Part shown: positions 36,890-47,874 of the stretch, piece after piece
Position numbering within the stretch: the stretch's first letter is position 1
How the letters are laid out: each line of letters opens with the position of its first letter
NCBI GenBank assembly: GCA_014706295.1
Contig: JACSVZ010000001.1
Coordinates: 81,714,237 to 81,778,236, forward strand
Length of the DNA stretch: 64,000 nucleotides
From: Lycocorax pyrrhopterus obiensis
Taxonomy: Eukaryota; Chordata; Aves; Passeriformes; Paradisaeidae
Direction of reading: 5' to 3'
Notes under the pieces: generated by a model
Seen by the model: the letters and a program-made list of their open reading frames with translations, nothing else
What the model was told of the DNA's origin: nothing
Database searches by the model: none
Translations under genes and position numbers: made by a program

Positions 36890-37010
36890 TATTCTTTTTT
36901 GACTGCCAGCTCAGTCAAAGAAGCTTGTGACAAGTAGCAGAATGGATTGGTGGCAATAACTATTAATAAATGTGATAGTTGCAATAATGTCTAATTGCCC
37001 CTGGTGTGTG
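36890..37010. promoter_or_regulatory. candidate conserved non-coding element
   Basis: A compact block. GGCAATAACTATTAATAAAT and ATAGTTGCAATAATG form a near-symmetrical pair around 36952-36989, followed by CTAATTGCC at 36991-36999. It has almost no low-complexity sequence. Enhancer-like by texture only. Confidence 0.3.
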
Positions 37011-37780
37011 TTCAATGAACTCTTTTTGTACAAATGCAATGGAAAGAAATATGTCTTGTACATGACACATAAAAAATAAAAATGCAGCAGCAGTTCTCAA
37101 GCACTGCTCTGGAGCACAGGTTAATCTGGGGAAAAAAGCTTAAAAACCTTAGGGTGTTGTGGTTTGTTTGTATGTGGTGTTGTTGTTGCTGCTGTTTTTT
37201 GTTTTTTCCTTCCTTCAGTATTTCGGTTGGGAAAATCACACTTGAATCCGAAGGAAGAGTTACACAGTGATGGTTAAAACACAAACCCTGGGATTCACAT
37301 GGCTGAGCTACCCCACAGACACTTCACCACATGGCTAAATACAGCTGCAAGTCCTAATAGGTCAGTGACACTGTTGCAGGAACACCTCTGAAGCACATTG
37401 AAAATGTCCTGTCTCCATGTCATCACTCAAAACATTGGTGTTGTATTTCTCTTGCAGCTAAAAACTGTTTGTTTTCTCGAGATACATTGTTGTACTTCCC
37501 AGAACATGCTCTCTGTTTACTGGGAGTAAATGGTCCAGGGGAATGAGTGCTCAATGTGATGGGCAGAAATGGGATCAAGTGAGACATCCAATGATTGTGG
37601 ATGCAGTAAAAGCTGTTCTTTTGCTCAGAGTGAATGTTAATGATGTTTCCATGGTTTGTGAACAAACTCACTCAGAACACGAAGTTCTCAGGGGAAAAAG
37701 TACAACCTTCCCTATTAAAGAAATATGTCCATGTTGCTATTGAATCAGAAGTCAGCAGTAGCAACAACAGTTGATGACAG

Positions 37781-37803
37781 TAAAATAAATAAATAAAAAA
37801 AAA
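37781..37803. repeat. (AAAT)n / A-rich run
   Basis: A short run of AAAT units merges into nine A. Simple low-complexity sequence. Confidence 0.9.
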
Positions 37804-38149
37804 GTGCATTTATTTTTAAACAATCAGTTCAAAGTCCTAAAGACATCAATGCAGAAATATCCTAGCTCTGTATGCGGCCAGTATTTTGTCCAAGCCCATG
37901 GCATCAGGATATCAGCCAGCTCAGATCTCTCTCTGTGTCAAGATTTGTTGACTTCCCTGGATCCAGTTCAGGGCTTTCCTGTCCACACCATATGCCCAGA
38001 TTTTCTTTCTGTGGGTAGCAGGGAAACGAGAAATGCTGCACAGTATTGTGCCAATAAGCAGCCCAGCAGCTAAGCTGGAATATGCTTGCAACCCACATGC
38101 AACTTCTGCTTTCTCTTCTCTGTGGCTCTGTGACTTTTTGTCTATGAAG

Positions 38150-38477
38150 GTCTCCCATGAAAACATCACTGATCTGCTCAGCCCTTCCCTTTTTTTTGGA
38201 TGTGGAATCCTATCTGATCACTGGCAAGGGGCTCTCTCACAAAGACGTGTTTGTGCATTTACAGCTTGGAGAAAAATATATTTGGTATGTAATTTGGATT
38301 TTGGTGTGAAACAGCTGCAGCCTGGAGCTGGTGAAGATTTTGATATCATAGAGCTTTGGTCAAAGGTCAGACCAGACAAATCTGGGGAAGCCTCAGCATG
38401 CAAGTTCACACCAGCACCTTTTTCATTTGCTCTGGACTGGAGTGGGAGAGATGAAGATCTCATGAGCTCTCACAAAG
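38150..38477 (+). other. candidate exon (acceptor, open frame, perfect donor)
   Basis: A pyrimidine-rich tract (38105-38143) ends in AG at 38148-38149. 328 bp later a consensus donor AAAG|GTGAGT begins at 38478. One plus-strand frame is open across the whole interval and starts on a codon boundary. It belongs to a 155-codon ATG frame beginning at 38033. The peptide has no domain I recognise. Chance acceptor/donor pairs are common in a window this size, so this is a weak call. A non-coding RNA exon would look the same. Confidence 0.15.
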
Positions 38478-38479
38478 GT

Positions 38480-40710
38480 GAGTTGCAAGGATGCTTCTGA
38501 GTGACACTTCATTTTCATGCCGACAGTGGACAAGGTTTCTGAACACTCAAAAATTCAATGCATAATTCTGACACGGATGAGGGGATTTGGGTGGTTTTTA
38601 TCTTTCCTGGTCTGATTGATGCCACTGGCCCTGCTGTGCTTGGTTTGCCATCTCCCAGTGGCACCCACGAGGCTCTACAGGTGCTGTGCCACACGTGAAT
38701 CTCTTTTCCCATCAAGCTCCAAGAGAAGGTAAGAATCATAAAGATGTAACAGCTTGCTGTGATCTCTGAAGATGATGATAATTTCTAAATGCTGAATTTT
38801 TTGGTTAAGTCTGCTGCCCACTTGTCTTTCAGGTGTAAGAATTATTGGTAATTTCTGAAATACTGCCCCAAATCTGCCTTTAGACAGCATGCTGGAAAGC
38901 TGCAGTCTAAAGCTTTAAAGTGCAAAATATTAACCCTAAGTCAAATCTCTGAGATTTCAATTCATGTCCACTGTGATAAAAATATATTTATATAGACTAT
39001 ACTACATATAAATTCATTGTGATGGACATACAGCCTTGTTTTCCTCCTCTAAAAATAAACAGTTTAATTAAGGAAGTATTGAGTAAGCATGAGCTTCTCA
39101 AGCTATAATTTACAGGAAAAGCATGCTTCATGATGAATGAGAGATAAAAGCTGCCTTGAACAGCTTACAACCTAAACAGACAGATAATATAGCTGGAGAC
39201 AGGCTCAATCATTCAATAAAGGGCCAAAACCGTGCTTTTTATAGAGTGTGGATTTGATTTTACTCAGTGTATTTTTGTGTTACCAAACCATTCAAGTATG
39301 GGTATTCTGTCTCCTTATCTGGGCTATAGAGTAAGGCAAGTTTTCCTAAACAGGCTGCATCAATCCAGGCATTCCAGCTAAAATTCTCAGTGCAAAGTCC
39401 TGCAAACTGCTGGAAGTAATTTATTATTAGACATCCTTTATCATTTCTGAAGCAAAGCAACAGATAGGAACAGGAACATTGCATAGCATTTTAGTGATGT
39501 TTTTATTGGACAGAAAGAAAATATATGTCTAACTCTTAGTTGAAGGAATTGCTCACAGTTATGTAGTTAACTTCTAATTCATTGCCAAAATTTATTTGCT
39601 GTTAGGTGACATTGACTGCATTGACCAATGGCTCAGATTATTTTTTAAGGAACAATTTTATAGCTGAAAAGACCACAAATTACAGAGCCATTTATAAAGT
39701 TTAACTGTCTTAAGCTAACAATATGTGATTGCACAGCCAAAAGTAAAAACATTATGGCTTGCTAGGAGAACTCATAACTCTAATACATGGTTATGAAATT
39801 GGGCTCATGACAATGAAAACACAGCTTATGTCAGCACTCTCTCTGTAATGAAGCAGCAACTGTAATAGAAATCTCTGTGCTTCATCTTACCTAGGTGCTC
39901 GGCTTGTGCCTGTTCCCTGATTGTTCTGATTTCATGCAGCCACACTGTGAAGCTTTTGTATGAATATTTAATACCACAATTTGCATTACACCGGTGCAAT
40001 TGTGCAAGGGTCTGTACAAACCACATAGTGAGAGACAGTCTTTCTGCAATGAGTTTAAATTTTAAATTGACAAGAAGACAGAGACAGTGGGAGAGGAAAG
40101 ACGAGTAGACAGAAGGAAAGAGGCATATCCACAGTTTCCCTGAAAATATGTAGTGCAGAGAGAGAGAGACAATACTTCCTAGCCTTGTGTCCTACTTGTT
40201 CCCTCTCTAGGAAGCTTATTCATATGTTTGGGTTGGGATAACAACATTAAGCACACTTGATAATTTACATCTTTACTCATTAACTAGATATTGGCTCCTT
40301 CAAAGTGATTGTGTCTGTTCCTGTTGTAAGAAACATCTCATCACCAGCAGAAACAATGAAAATATTTCATTCACAAAAGGAAGCCCACAAAGAGCCCATT
40401 TTAAAGCCACAGGACTATAATATCTTCTCCTGGTTTGTAGGCTTTTGTTTACTGTCTAACCCATGGTAGCTCCATTTTTGTCTTATCTTGTGCTTAACTG
40501 CCAGTATACATTGACACCTGCAATTTCACAGCAAGGCAATGAAGCCACTGAAAAATTTAACACTTTTTATATGGATGACACCGATAATGACACCAGTGGT
40601 TTCTATGCTGAAGTGATAATCTTTTCTCCACTTCTTTTAATCAGCATCATTCATCTATGTCATCATGAGTGGTAGAACTACCTTCAAGAGCAAATTTATT
40701 TTGGGAACGA
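38480..40710. other. unique non-coding stretch
   Basis: AT-rich unique sequence with no gene. The part from about 39550 to 39780 has the same AT-rich, TAAT/ACAAT-motif texture as the candidate conserved elements (for example GGAACAATTTTATAG near 39649), but I would not delimit it. A short (AG)n run lies at about 40156-40169. Confidence 0.45.
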
Positions 40711-40714
40711 GGTA

Positions 40715-40915
40715 CAGAAATTTGTAATTTGCTATTCCCATATCATATTTTATTAATGGCTTAGATGTTGCCAGTGATTACTTCAATAACCTTCCATTCA
40801 TGCAGTTAAAATGCAGATGATATATTTGTCTCATAATGGTTCTTCATCAATTAATTGGCAAGGCTGGAGATGCTTTAAGCCAAATGATAGCCAAATGCTC
40901 TGATGAGCTGTGAGA
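40715..40915. promoter_or_regulatory. candidate conserved non-coding element with NFI-like sites
   Basis: CAATTAATTGGCA (40848-40860) combines a homeodomain-type core with a TTGGC NFI half-site. It is followed by two GCCAAAT half-sites 11 bp apart, at 40879-40885 and 40890-40896. One-helical-turn spacing of identical half-sites is suggestive of a cooperative binding element. No occupancy or conservation evidence is available. Confidence 0.3.
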
Positions 40916-41126
40916 TCGGAGCACAAATGCGAGTGAGAAGCACTTGTTTGGGATGTGTATGAAGGAAAGTCAACTGAAAGCCATATTTTTGAAATGAAAA
41001 AACACATCAGGATTAACTTTCACAGTGATATAGACAGTAGCTAATATGCTATTTAGTTTTCTTCAGTGTATCCTAGTGTTTCTACTGTGTATTCAGATGA
41101 GGGAAAAAAATCACTGGGTATATAGA

Positions 41127-41218
41127 TGGAACAGAATGGAATGAAATGGAATAGAATAGAATAGAATAGAACAGAATAAAATAGAATAGAATAGAATAGA
41201 ATAGAATAGAACAGAATA
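41127..41218. repeat. (AGAAT)n pentanucleotide array
   Basis: About 18 AGAAT-type units with a few AAAAT, AGAAC and GGAAT variants. The longest uninterrupted run is about six copies (about 41181-41211). It abuts the 3' end of the minus-strand CR1 at 41219, whose natural tail is built of ATTCT-containing units, so the array most likely grew from that tail by slippage. Confidence 0.95.
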
Positions 41219-41305
41219 TTTCAGTTGGAAGGGACGTAAACTGGTCATCTAGTCCAAGCTGCCCGACCAATGCAGGGCCGAACAAAAATTAAATCATATT
41301 ATCAT
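41219..41305 (-). mobile_element. CR1 LINE 3' end (tail-proximal part)
   Basis: Reverse complement of the final ~85 bp of a CR1: TTTCAGTTGGAAGGGAC next to the tail, then 'tcatctagtccaagctgccc', 'gaccaatgcagggccgaaca' and an AT-rich end near 41305. The element 3' end is at the low coordinate and runs into the AGAAT array. The next more-5' part of the same element appears at 41333-41420 in the opposite orientation. Confidence 0.85.
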
Positions 41306-41332
41306 GATTTAACACAATTTTATTATTATATT

Positions 41333-41420
41333 TTGGAACAGGCTTCCTAGGGAGGTGGAGGATCCCCCAAGCCTGGGATTTAAGTGGCATTTGGACAATA
41401 TCCCATGTAACATATTTTAG
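41333..41420 (+). mobile_element. CR1 LINE, inverted 5' portion
   Basis: Plus-orientation CR1 sequence (TTGGAACAGGCTTCCTAGGG, then 'ggcatttggacaatatccca') that corresponds to the part of CR1 immediately upstream of the segment at 41219-41305. About a dozen bases are shared by both pieces in inverted form (41290-41301 and 41408-41419). About 28 bp of unassigned AT-rich sequence lies between the pieces. This is the layout expected of a 5'-inverted insertion. Confidence 0.8.
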
Positions 41421-44394
41421 AGGTACACAATCTTGCAGAAAATTGTGTATTTTTTTGGGAGCATGCATGGAAGGATGTAGCTGTCTGTCTATCAACCTAC
41501 AGCCTTGTCCACTTGAGGATTTAAAAACTGTATCTTTCCTAAAGGGCATGATCACACAAAACTTAACACCAACAGCAAAGGGAGTGCTTAACCCATATGC
41601 AAAAGTACATATGCAACGTGTGGGTTGATCTAATCCTTCCTAGTACAAGGCAGTGAGACAAATGCTTTGTACTGCTATTTCTGTATATTGCTATTAAACA
41701 TATATTTACACCTATACATGTGCTTCCACATACAAAAGGAAGTTCTTTGGGAAGGCTTTTCACAGTTCAGTCTAGGGCTGGAGACGGTCTTTCATTAGAG
41801 GAGCAAAGATTTGTATTTACCATTTATGCAACTGAAATGAAGAAATTTTAGGGTCCACCCCTGTGGTTCTTTTCTGTTAGCCATGTAGCTTCTAGAAGGA
41901 TCTTATTCACGTCACTAGCCTGAATTTTCCCATTTCTTACCCACTCTCATAGCCACACTTCTGAAATGCATAGGAAACATACTTGGGCTTCTTTGTAATA
42001 AAATCCTAGCACATAGTTCTAAAGCATTACCCACACATACACACCAAAGATCAGTGTTTAGGGTGAAAAACCAGTCATGTGTGTCAAGGTAGAACTACTA
42101 CAGGAATTTCCATTTTAAAAAATCTGTAAAAATGTGATATCAAAAATGTAAGCTGTGTCCTTTTCTGGTAGAAGGTGCCTAAATTACTGGTCTTTTCTTG
42201 CCTTTTATATATTGTTATAACCACTTCTGCATAGCAAATGAATAGTATTATCGTCTGCAGGAGAAAGAAATTAAAGAAAAAAAAAAGAAAGCCCAACAAC
42301 AACAGACACTTCTTAATCATCTTACTTTAAGAGATATGCTAGTTGTGAGCCAAGAGTGTGTGTGGAGAGAGATAATTAGAAGAAAAGCAGAGATTAAACA
42401 AGAAAATTTAATTTATGTGTAAAAAGGCAAACACTCTAAGATAAATGTTTAATCCAGACTATTTAACTATTTCATTGTTCAGTTTGCTTGTTGAAATGAA
42501 ACTGAATGAAAAGAAACAGAAGCTTGTTGTCTCTTTGTGCTTTCCTAACTGGATCCACTTGTCTCTTGTTCTGTTTTGGGATGACAAACTCCAAAAGGTA
42601 AGGCTCATTTTCCTCACTTTCCCAGTACATTAGATGAGGTCCCTTAAAGGCCCATACAGAAGTGCATGCGGGCATTCATAAAGATGCAGAGTAGTTACCC
42701 TTCAGGATAGTTTGACACATTATCAGTACACCGGCCAGCAAGTAATTTTTTCCAGGAGAATCAGATTCTGAGGTGAAAAACCAGTCAGAGAAGAGTCCTG
42801 GAGAGTGTGGTATCAAGTGCTTTTAGAGAGATTGATAGCTGAAGTGGCCCCCAAACCCAGAAAGGCTTTGTACTCCTTGGCTATTGAACTTAATTTCTAC
42901 TCTTGACCTCGCAGATATTTAAAATATTTTGTAAAAAAAAGGTGAGTCTGAAGTTTCAGGGAGACACAAAAGCTGAAACTACAGTGTGAAAATGATGCTG
43001 TTTCTGGATAGCCATTGGGTGTGAGTTGTGGAAGCTGTTCAGCTGTGCTGCCTCCATGTCTGTTGCTGTTCAAAGACCATCCAAGAATTGGGGTGCTTCC
43101 CTTGAGACTGCTGCCAGATGGACAGTAAATAATAGGACAGGTAAGGCCTGGCTGCAGAAGAAATCACTGAGCCAGAAAGAGATAGCTTTGGACTTCTAAT
43201 TAACTAAATGGCTCTTTCCTAAATCAACTCTGTTGCCAAAGAACGAGTATTAAAACTGAACGAGCTGAAAAGTGTCATATTAATCCTGAGATATATCCCT
43301 AGAATACAGTGACAACACAGTATCTTGGGTTTTATGTATATTTCAACTTCTGCTACCTGACTGGAGGCTAATTCTTAATCTGCCATGCCAAGGCTTCTTT
43401 ACTCTCTTCGGTAATAATCTAGGATTATTCAGTAGCCAAGAAATGCACCCATAAAAGTCAAACACACTAAGAGCATAGAAAATACTTGCAAAACCCAGTG
43501 AAATTCAGGATGTTCAGGGCACACTGGACCTAGTAGGTTTGGGACCCGAGGCTCATATAGCTCCTGTAGAGGTTCCAGCATTTTTCTTGACTGCCCTGCT
43601 TCTGTGTGACATTATTGACCAGGTAACGATTTACAGCAGTGTTACCAAATTGAGAAGCCAAACCTTAGCAAAGTGAAAACACAAAGGACTCTGTCTAGCT
43701 CTGAATCACAACACATCTAATACTTTACTGTGAGGGTTATTTGAATATTTATTGGGAAAGGGAACACACTAATTAAAACCATATTTTTTGATTTTAATAG
43801 ATGTGAATTTAAAGTCTGCCTGGAACAAAAATATCATAGTTCTCCTGTCTGGTCTTGTTAACCTACTAGTGAAGTAAAAAAAAATTGAATGCAAGAGGGT
43901 TTTAGTTTAGCCTTTTTTTCTTTTTTCTAATTTATTTGGTATCTTTTTCTAAGGCCTATTTAAATACATACCACACAGAAGCATTCAAAACTGGAGGGGA
44001 AAACAATATGATGAGGATTCACTGAATTGCACTTTTTATTCCCTGCCGAGAGGAAGGTGACAGGTTCAGCTGTAGATGCTGCAGGTGGAGGTTTGCTCTC
44101 AGTCAGAGGAATCTCACCAGGATGTCAGTCAGATCTGGGGCAGTCGCTTCTAGTCACGGTAGAAGGTTTAGGGATTTCCTGGTTTCAGTGAATTAAAAAT
44201 GAAAAAAGTGGAAACAAGTCTCAGCAGGGCTGTGAGATAGAGTGATGGGAGAGTGACAGGAGTGTATTGCTACATGTGGTAACAATTATCATCACGTGTA
44301 ATTTCAGGTAAAAGAAAATGCGAACAAGCAAAGGCTGTTAAAAATCAATGGTGATCCCAAGTTCACTTATATTCCTCAGAGAGGAATTTCTCTA
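41421..44394. other. unique non-coding stretch
   Basis: AT-rich unique sequence with short A and T runs (near 42279 and 43879) and no supportable gene or repeat. Open frames are at most about 80 codons. Confidence 0.55.
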
Positions 44395-45302
44395 ATCTGA
44401 CGTGTGGTGCAGTCAACACGCTGGAGAGAAGGGATGCCATCCAGAGAAACCTGGACAGGCTTGAGAGGCGGGCCTATGCAAATCTCATGAAATTCACCAA
44501 GGCGAAGTGCAAGGTCCTGCACCTGGGTTGGGACAATCCCAAGTACAAATACAGGTTAGGCAGAAAATTCAAGACTAGCTCTGGAGAGAAAGACTTGGGG
44601 TTGTTGGTTGATAAGAAATCCAACATGACCCACAATGTGCACTGGCAACCCAGAAAGCCAACCTTATCCTGGGCTGCATCCAAAGCAGCATAGGCAGCAC
44701 GGCGAGGGAGGGGACTCTGCCCCTCTTCTCTGCCCTTGTGAGAGTTCTGGTGAGACCCTGCCTGAAATACTGCATCCAGCTTTGTGACCCCCAAAATAAG
44801 AAGGACATGGACCTGTTGGACTGAGTCCAGAAGAAGCCACAAATATGATGAGAAAGCTGGAGCCCGTCTCTTATGAAAACAGACTTGGTTGGTCTCACCC
44901 TGGGACTTGGAAGACTTGGGGTTGTTTAGTCTGGAGAAGAGAAGGCTCCAGGGAGACCTCAGAGTACCTTCCAGTACATAAGGGGGCTACAAGAAAGTTG
45001 GAGAGGAACTTTTCTCAAGGGCCTGTTGAGATAGGACATTGGGGAGTGGCTTTCAATGGTAAGAGAGTAAGTTTATATTAGGTATTAGGAAGAAATTCTC
45101 TCCTGTGGGGGTGGTGAGGCACTGGCACAAGTTGTGCAGAGAATCTGTGAATGCCCCATCCCTGGAAGTGTTCAAGGCCAAGTTGGATAGGGCTTTGAGC
45201 AAGGTTTTCTAGTAGAAGGTGTCCCTGCCCATGTCAGGGGGATTGGAACTAGATTTTTAATGTCTCTCTTCCAACTCAAACCATTCCATGACTCTGTGGT
45301 AT
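44395..45302 (+). mobile_element. CR1 LINE, longest copy in window (~0.9 kb)
   Basis: Plus-strand CR1 from inside the C-terminal part of ORF2 to the 3' tail. Recognisable blocks in order: 'gtggtgcagtcaacacgctg', 'gcgaagtgcaaggtcctgca', 'ccctgcctgaaatactgcat', 'aagaaggacatggacctgtt', 'gtctggagaagagaaggctc', 'gtggtgaggcactggcacaa', 'aaggtgtccctgcccatgtc' and a tail ending 'ccattccatgactctgtgg'. It is 5'-truncated, as is usual for CR1. Frameshifts and stops break the reading frame, so it cannot move by itself. Confidence 0.95.
44487..44693 (+). pseudogene. relic of CR1 ORF2 C-terminus
   Basis: A 68-codon open piece inside the CR1 contains FTKAKCKVLHLGWDNPKYKY, then GEKDLGLLVDKKSNM, which matches the conserved C-terminal region of the CR1 reverse-transcriptase polyprotein (KAKCKVLHLG..NP...YRLG...EKDLGVLVD). 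This region lies downstream of the RT catalytic motifs, which are absent through 5' truncation. A frameshift follows shortly after the segment, so it is non-functional. Confidence 0.9.
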
Positions 45303-46008
45303 TAAATCTGCTGTTAAAACTGAAAACAGCTGCTAGTTTAAATGTATAAAGTATCTTTAGTGCAGCTAAAGAAAGGAATGTGCACAGGCCATGGCAACTT
45401 TTTGTGAAGTGCAGGAGATGTAGGTTTGTCACACCTAACTTCTAATGCCCTCAGTATAGCTTAGATGGCAATGGACTGAGCATAGGGAGCAATACTCATC
45501 ACCAGCTTAGCACAGAGTAAATGACTGCTTTTGATTATCACTGTAAACTCTACTCGCCATATTGACTCCGTTTACTCTGTATAGATCTCAGTTAATACTG
45601 TAACATCCAGCGGGATAGGACCTATATCTCAGTTGATAATATAGGCTTTCTGTAGGTAATGGCACTCTGTCTACCTTCTGATTGGAAGCAAATCTATGAT
45701 ACAGGTTTGATCTCTTTTTCTCTGCAAATTAGATAATTAAACCAAACACTGCTAATATGCTGGCACTGTGCCATGGAAGACCTATCCATTAGGATATGAG
45801 CCTTGTAGCCCAGCAGGTATGCATGCATATGTGTGTGGATAAGGCAAAACTCAGTTTAGTTTATGCAGGTGCATTGTGCAGGTGTCCTGAACCATTCAGA
45901 GGGTCACCACCATCTGCAGGTGGTGCTTTTTGTGATGTCTGTCAGGAATAGCTAATTCTCTCCAATCTCAGCCTCAGGGCAGAATTGCACGATGACTGGC
46001 TCATTGCA
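45303..46008. other. unique non-coding stretch
   Basis: No gene, no repeat and no structured element was recognised. Confidence 0.55.
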
Positions 46009-46041
46009 TTTTTTTTCTTTTTCTTTCTTTTTTTTTTTTTT
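46009..46041. repeat. pyrimidine (T/C) tract
   Basis: 33 bp of almost pure T with three C interruptions, ending in 14 T. It lies directly upstream of an AG and could act as a polypyrimidine tract on the plus strand. Confidence 0.95.
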
Positions 46042-46049
46042 AATATTAG

Positions 46050-46229
46050 GTGATCTGTTTTTCTATGGTAAAGGAATGCCCAGGCAGCACAGGTGTATTC
46101 TCAGTGACTGAGCATCACAACACCAATACCTGGTGCTCTGGATCATGTGAGACAAAAAGGACTGCTGTGGACCATATGCAATGGCAAGGCCCAAAATCAA
46201 GTTTCAGAAGGAAAATACGCCTTTTTAAG
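46050..46229 (+). other. candidate cassette exon
   Basis: The long T tract at 46009-46041 leads to ATTAG with the AG at 46048-46049. The interval is exactly 180 bp, open in frame 1 (60 codons, with an internal ATG), and ends AAG|GTAAGG, a strong donor. The peptide (for example KECPGSTGVFSVTEHHNTNT) matches nothing I know. Strong cryptic acceptors next to T-rich microsatellites are common, so the probability of a real exon is low. Confidence 0.15.
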
Positions 46230-46259
46230 GTAAGGGGAATGTGGCTCCTGCTGTTTTAA

Positions 46260-47770
46260 AACACCGTGGCTTCTCTCCTGTGCTAGTGCTTTATGCATCC
46301 ATTACAGATGACTCTAAACAGGCTGTGAAACCTGTGAGCTACCAGCCTTGATGCAGAGTACCAGAGGGAATCATGTAGGAGCAAATGCTGCAGTCCAACT
46401 TGATGCAAGATTGATCAGGTTTGAGGGCACATCTGTCTGGGGTGTGTCTGTGTCTTCTCCCCTGTGCTTTGCACCATCTGGACCCCATCCAGTTCTGATA
46501 TGGAAGCCGTGCACTCACAGTTGATTAGAGAGCACCTGAGCCAGAGCTGGCTTGTGGCCGGCTAGCTTTGAGTTATGAATGAGTGCCATCACCTTCCCAT
46601 ACATCCCAAATGCTCTTCTACTCATTTCTTCTTCCTGAATGCAAGCTTTGGAGTTATCTGTGGGTTTCTTTAAGCAAATTTGTTCCAGAGATTCACAACA
46701 CCTTTTTTAAAGCTTCATTGCCTTCAGACCCAAAGATTACCTCAGGGCTGAACCCTCTGTGTCTAAAGAGCTTTCTCTTTAGAGGTCTGGGTGTATAAGC
46801 CTGGGTCAATAGAAATTCTGCAGCATTTGTGAGTTTGGGTGAGCTGATCTCTTTTCAGAAAACCTTAGGGAAAAGTCAGGGCAATGAGCTGCCTTCTCCA
46901 AAGCCAAACAGCAGCGTGGTACAGCAGCTATGCTCTAGCCAAGCCTGCTTTAAGTTCTGCAACAATTTCCAAGTCCAAGGAAATGTACTGCCTGCTGTCT
47001 ATTAGACCTATGATAACCCTTGTCCCTAAGCTTTTAACTGGTATTTGAAATAGGAGGAGGAAGAGGAGGAGAACAATTTTATGCTCTTCTATGTGCCCAC
47101 GCAAGGATCAAGGCCATGATGAGCTGTTCTTTTAGTGCAGAAGGAAGGTCTCTGCTTGGGTGCTTTGCTTGAGGACCTCCAAGGATAAATCCTCTTATTG
47201 TGACCCCTCCATCTATCTATCTGTCATTCAATAATGCCAAGTCAATGCTTTGGATATGCCCCATTAGAATTGTTCTTTGTTAAGCACTGACAGTGGATTT
47301 GGCAGCCCATAAAAAGCAGCAGAAGATGCCGCTGTCTGGTACTGCCAAGGTCAAGGATGTGGACATGGAGCATTAGCTGTGCCCTGGGCTCAGCTCTCGT
47401 GTTTCTCACAGCAGTGGATGTGACATCAGCAGCAGGGTCTTTCTGAAGCACTGAACTGCAGAGCACTCTAAGTGCTCTGAAGGAGCCAGTCCTTCAGCTG
47501 GGACTTTATGGTAGTGGACTTGAGCATCTGCCCAAAGACTTTGAGGATTGCTTTTGCAAGAGGGCTGCCAAATCCAGTTGGAGGACCTAACTCCTAATTA
47601 TTATTCCTGTAAAGAACATTCCATCTGTCACCAAGATTTATTTGGGAATAAGTATTAAAATTTACTTCTGATTTGATGGGATAGTATCTATCTGGCGGCA
47701 GGATGGCAGCCTGACTAGAAGTCAGTGTGGTCTAAACTTGGCCAAAAGGGAGAAGAAGGAGAGTGCTATA
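46260..47770. other. unique non-coding stretch
   Basis: No supportable gene or interspersed repeat. Only short purine (GGAGGA) runs around 47053-47072 and short ATCT units near 47208-47221. Confidence 0.55.
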
Positions 47771-47774
47771 ATTT

Positions 47775-47874
47775 TGTGTATATAGGCATATATGTTTATG
47801 TACATATGTATCTCTATGTATTCACATATGTGTGACTATACACATAAAAATGTGCATTTATACATATTGCATGC
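47775..47874. repeat. imperfect alternating purine-pyrimidine (TA/TG) tract
   Basis: About 100 bp rich in TATA, TATG, CATATG and TGTG steps without a fixed unit, as in a decayed (TG/TA)n microsatellite. Confidence 0.6.

Noticed and set aside
45900..45930. Partial CTCF-like match around ATCTGCAGGTGGTGC
   Set aside because: Only about 9 of 12 core positions agree. Similar partial matches (25070, 30717, 57152, 62836) are common and were not listed.
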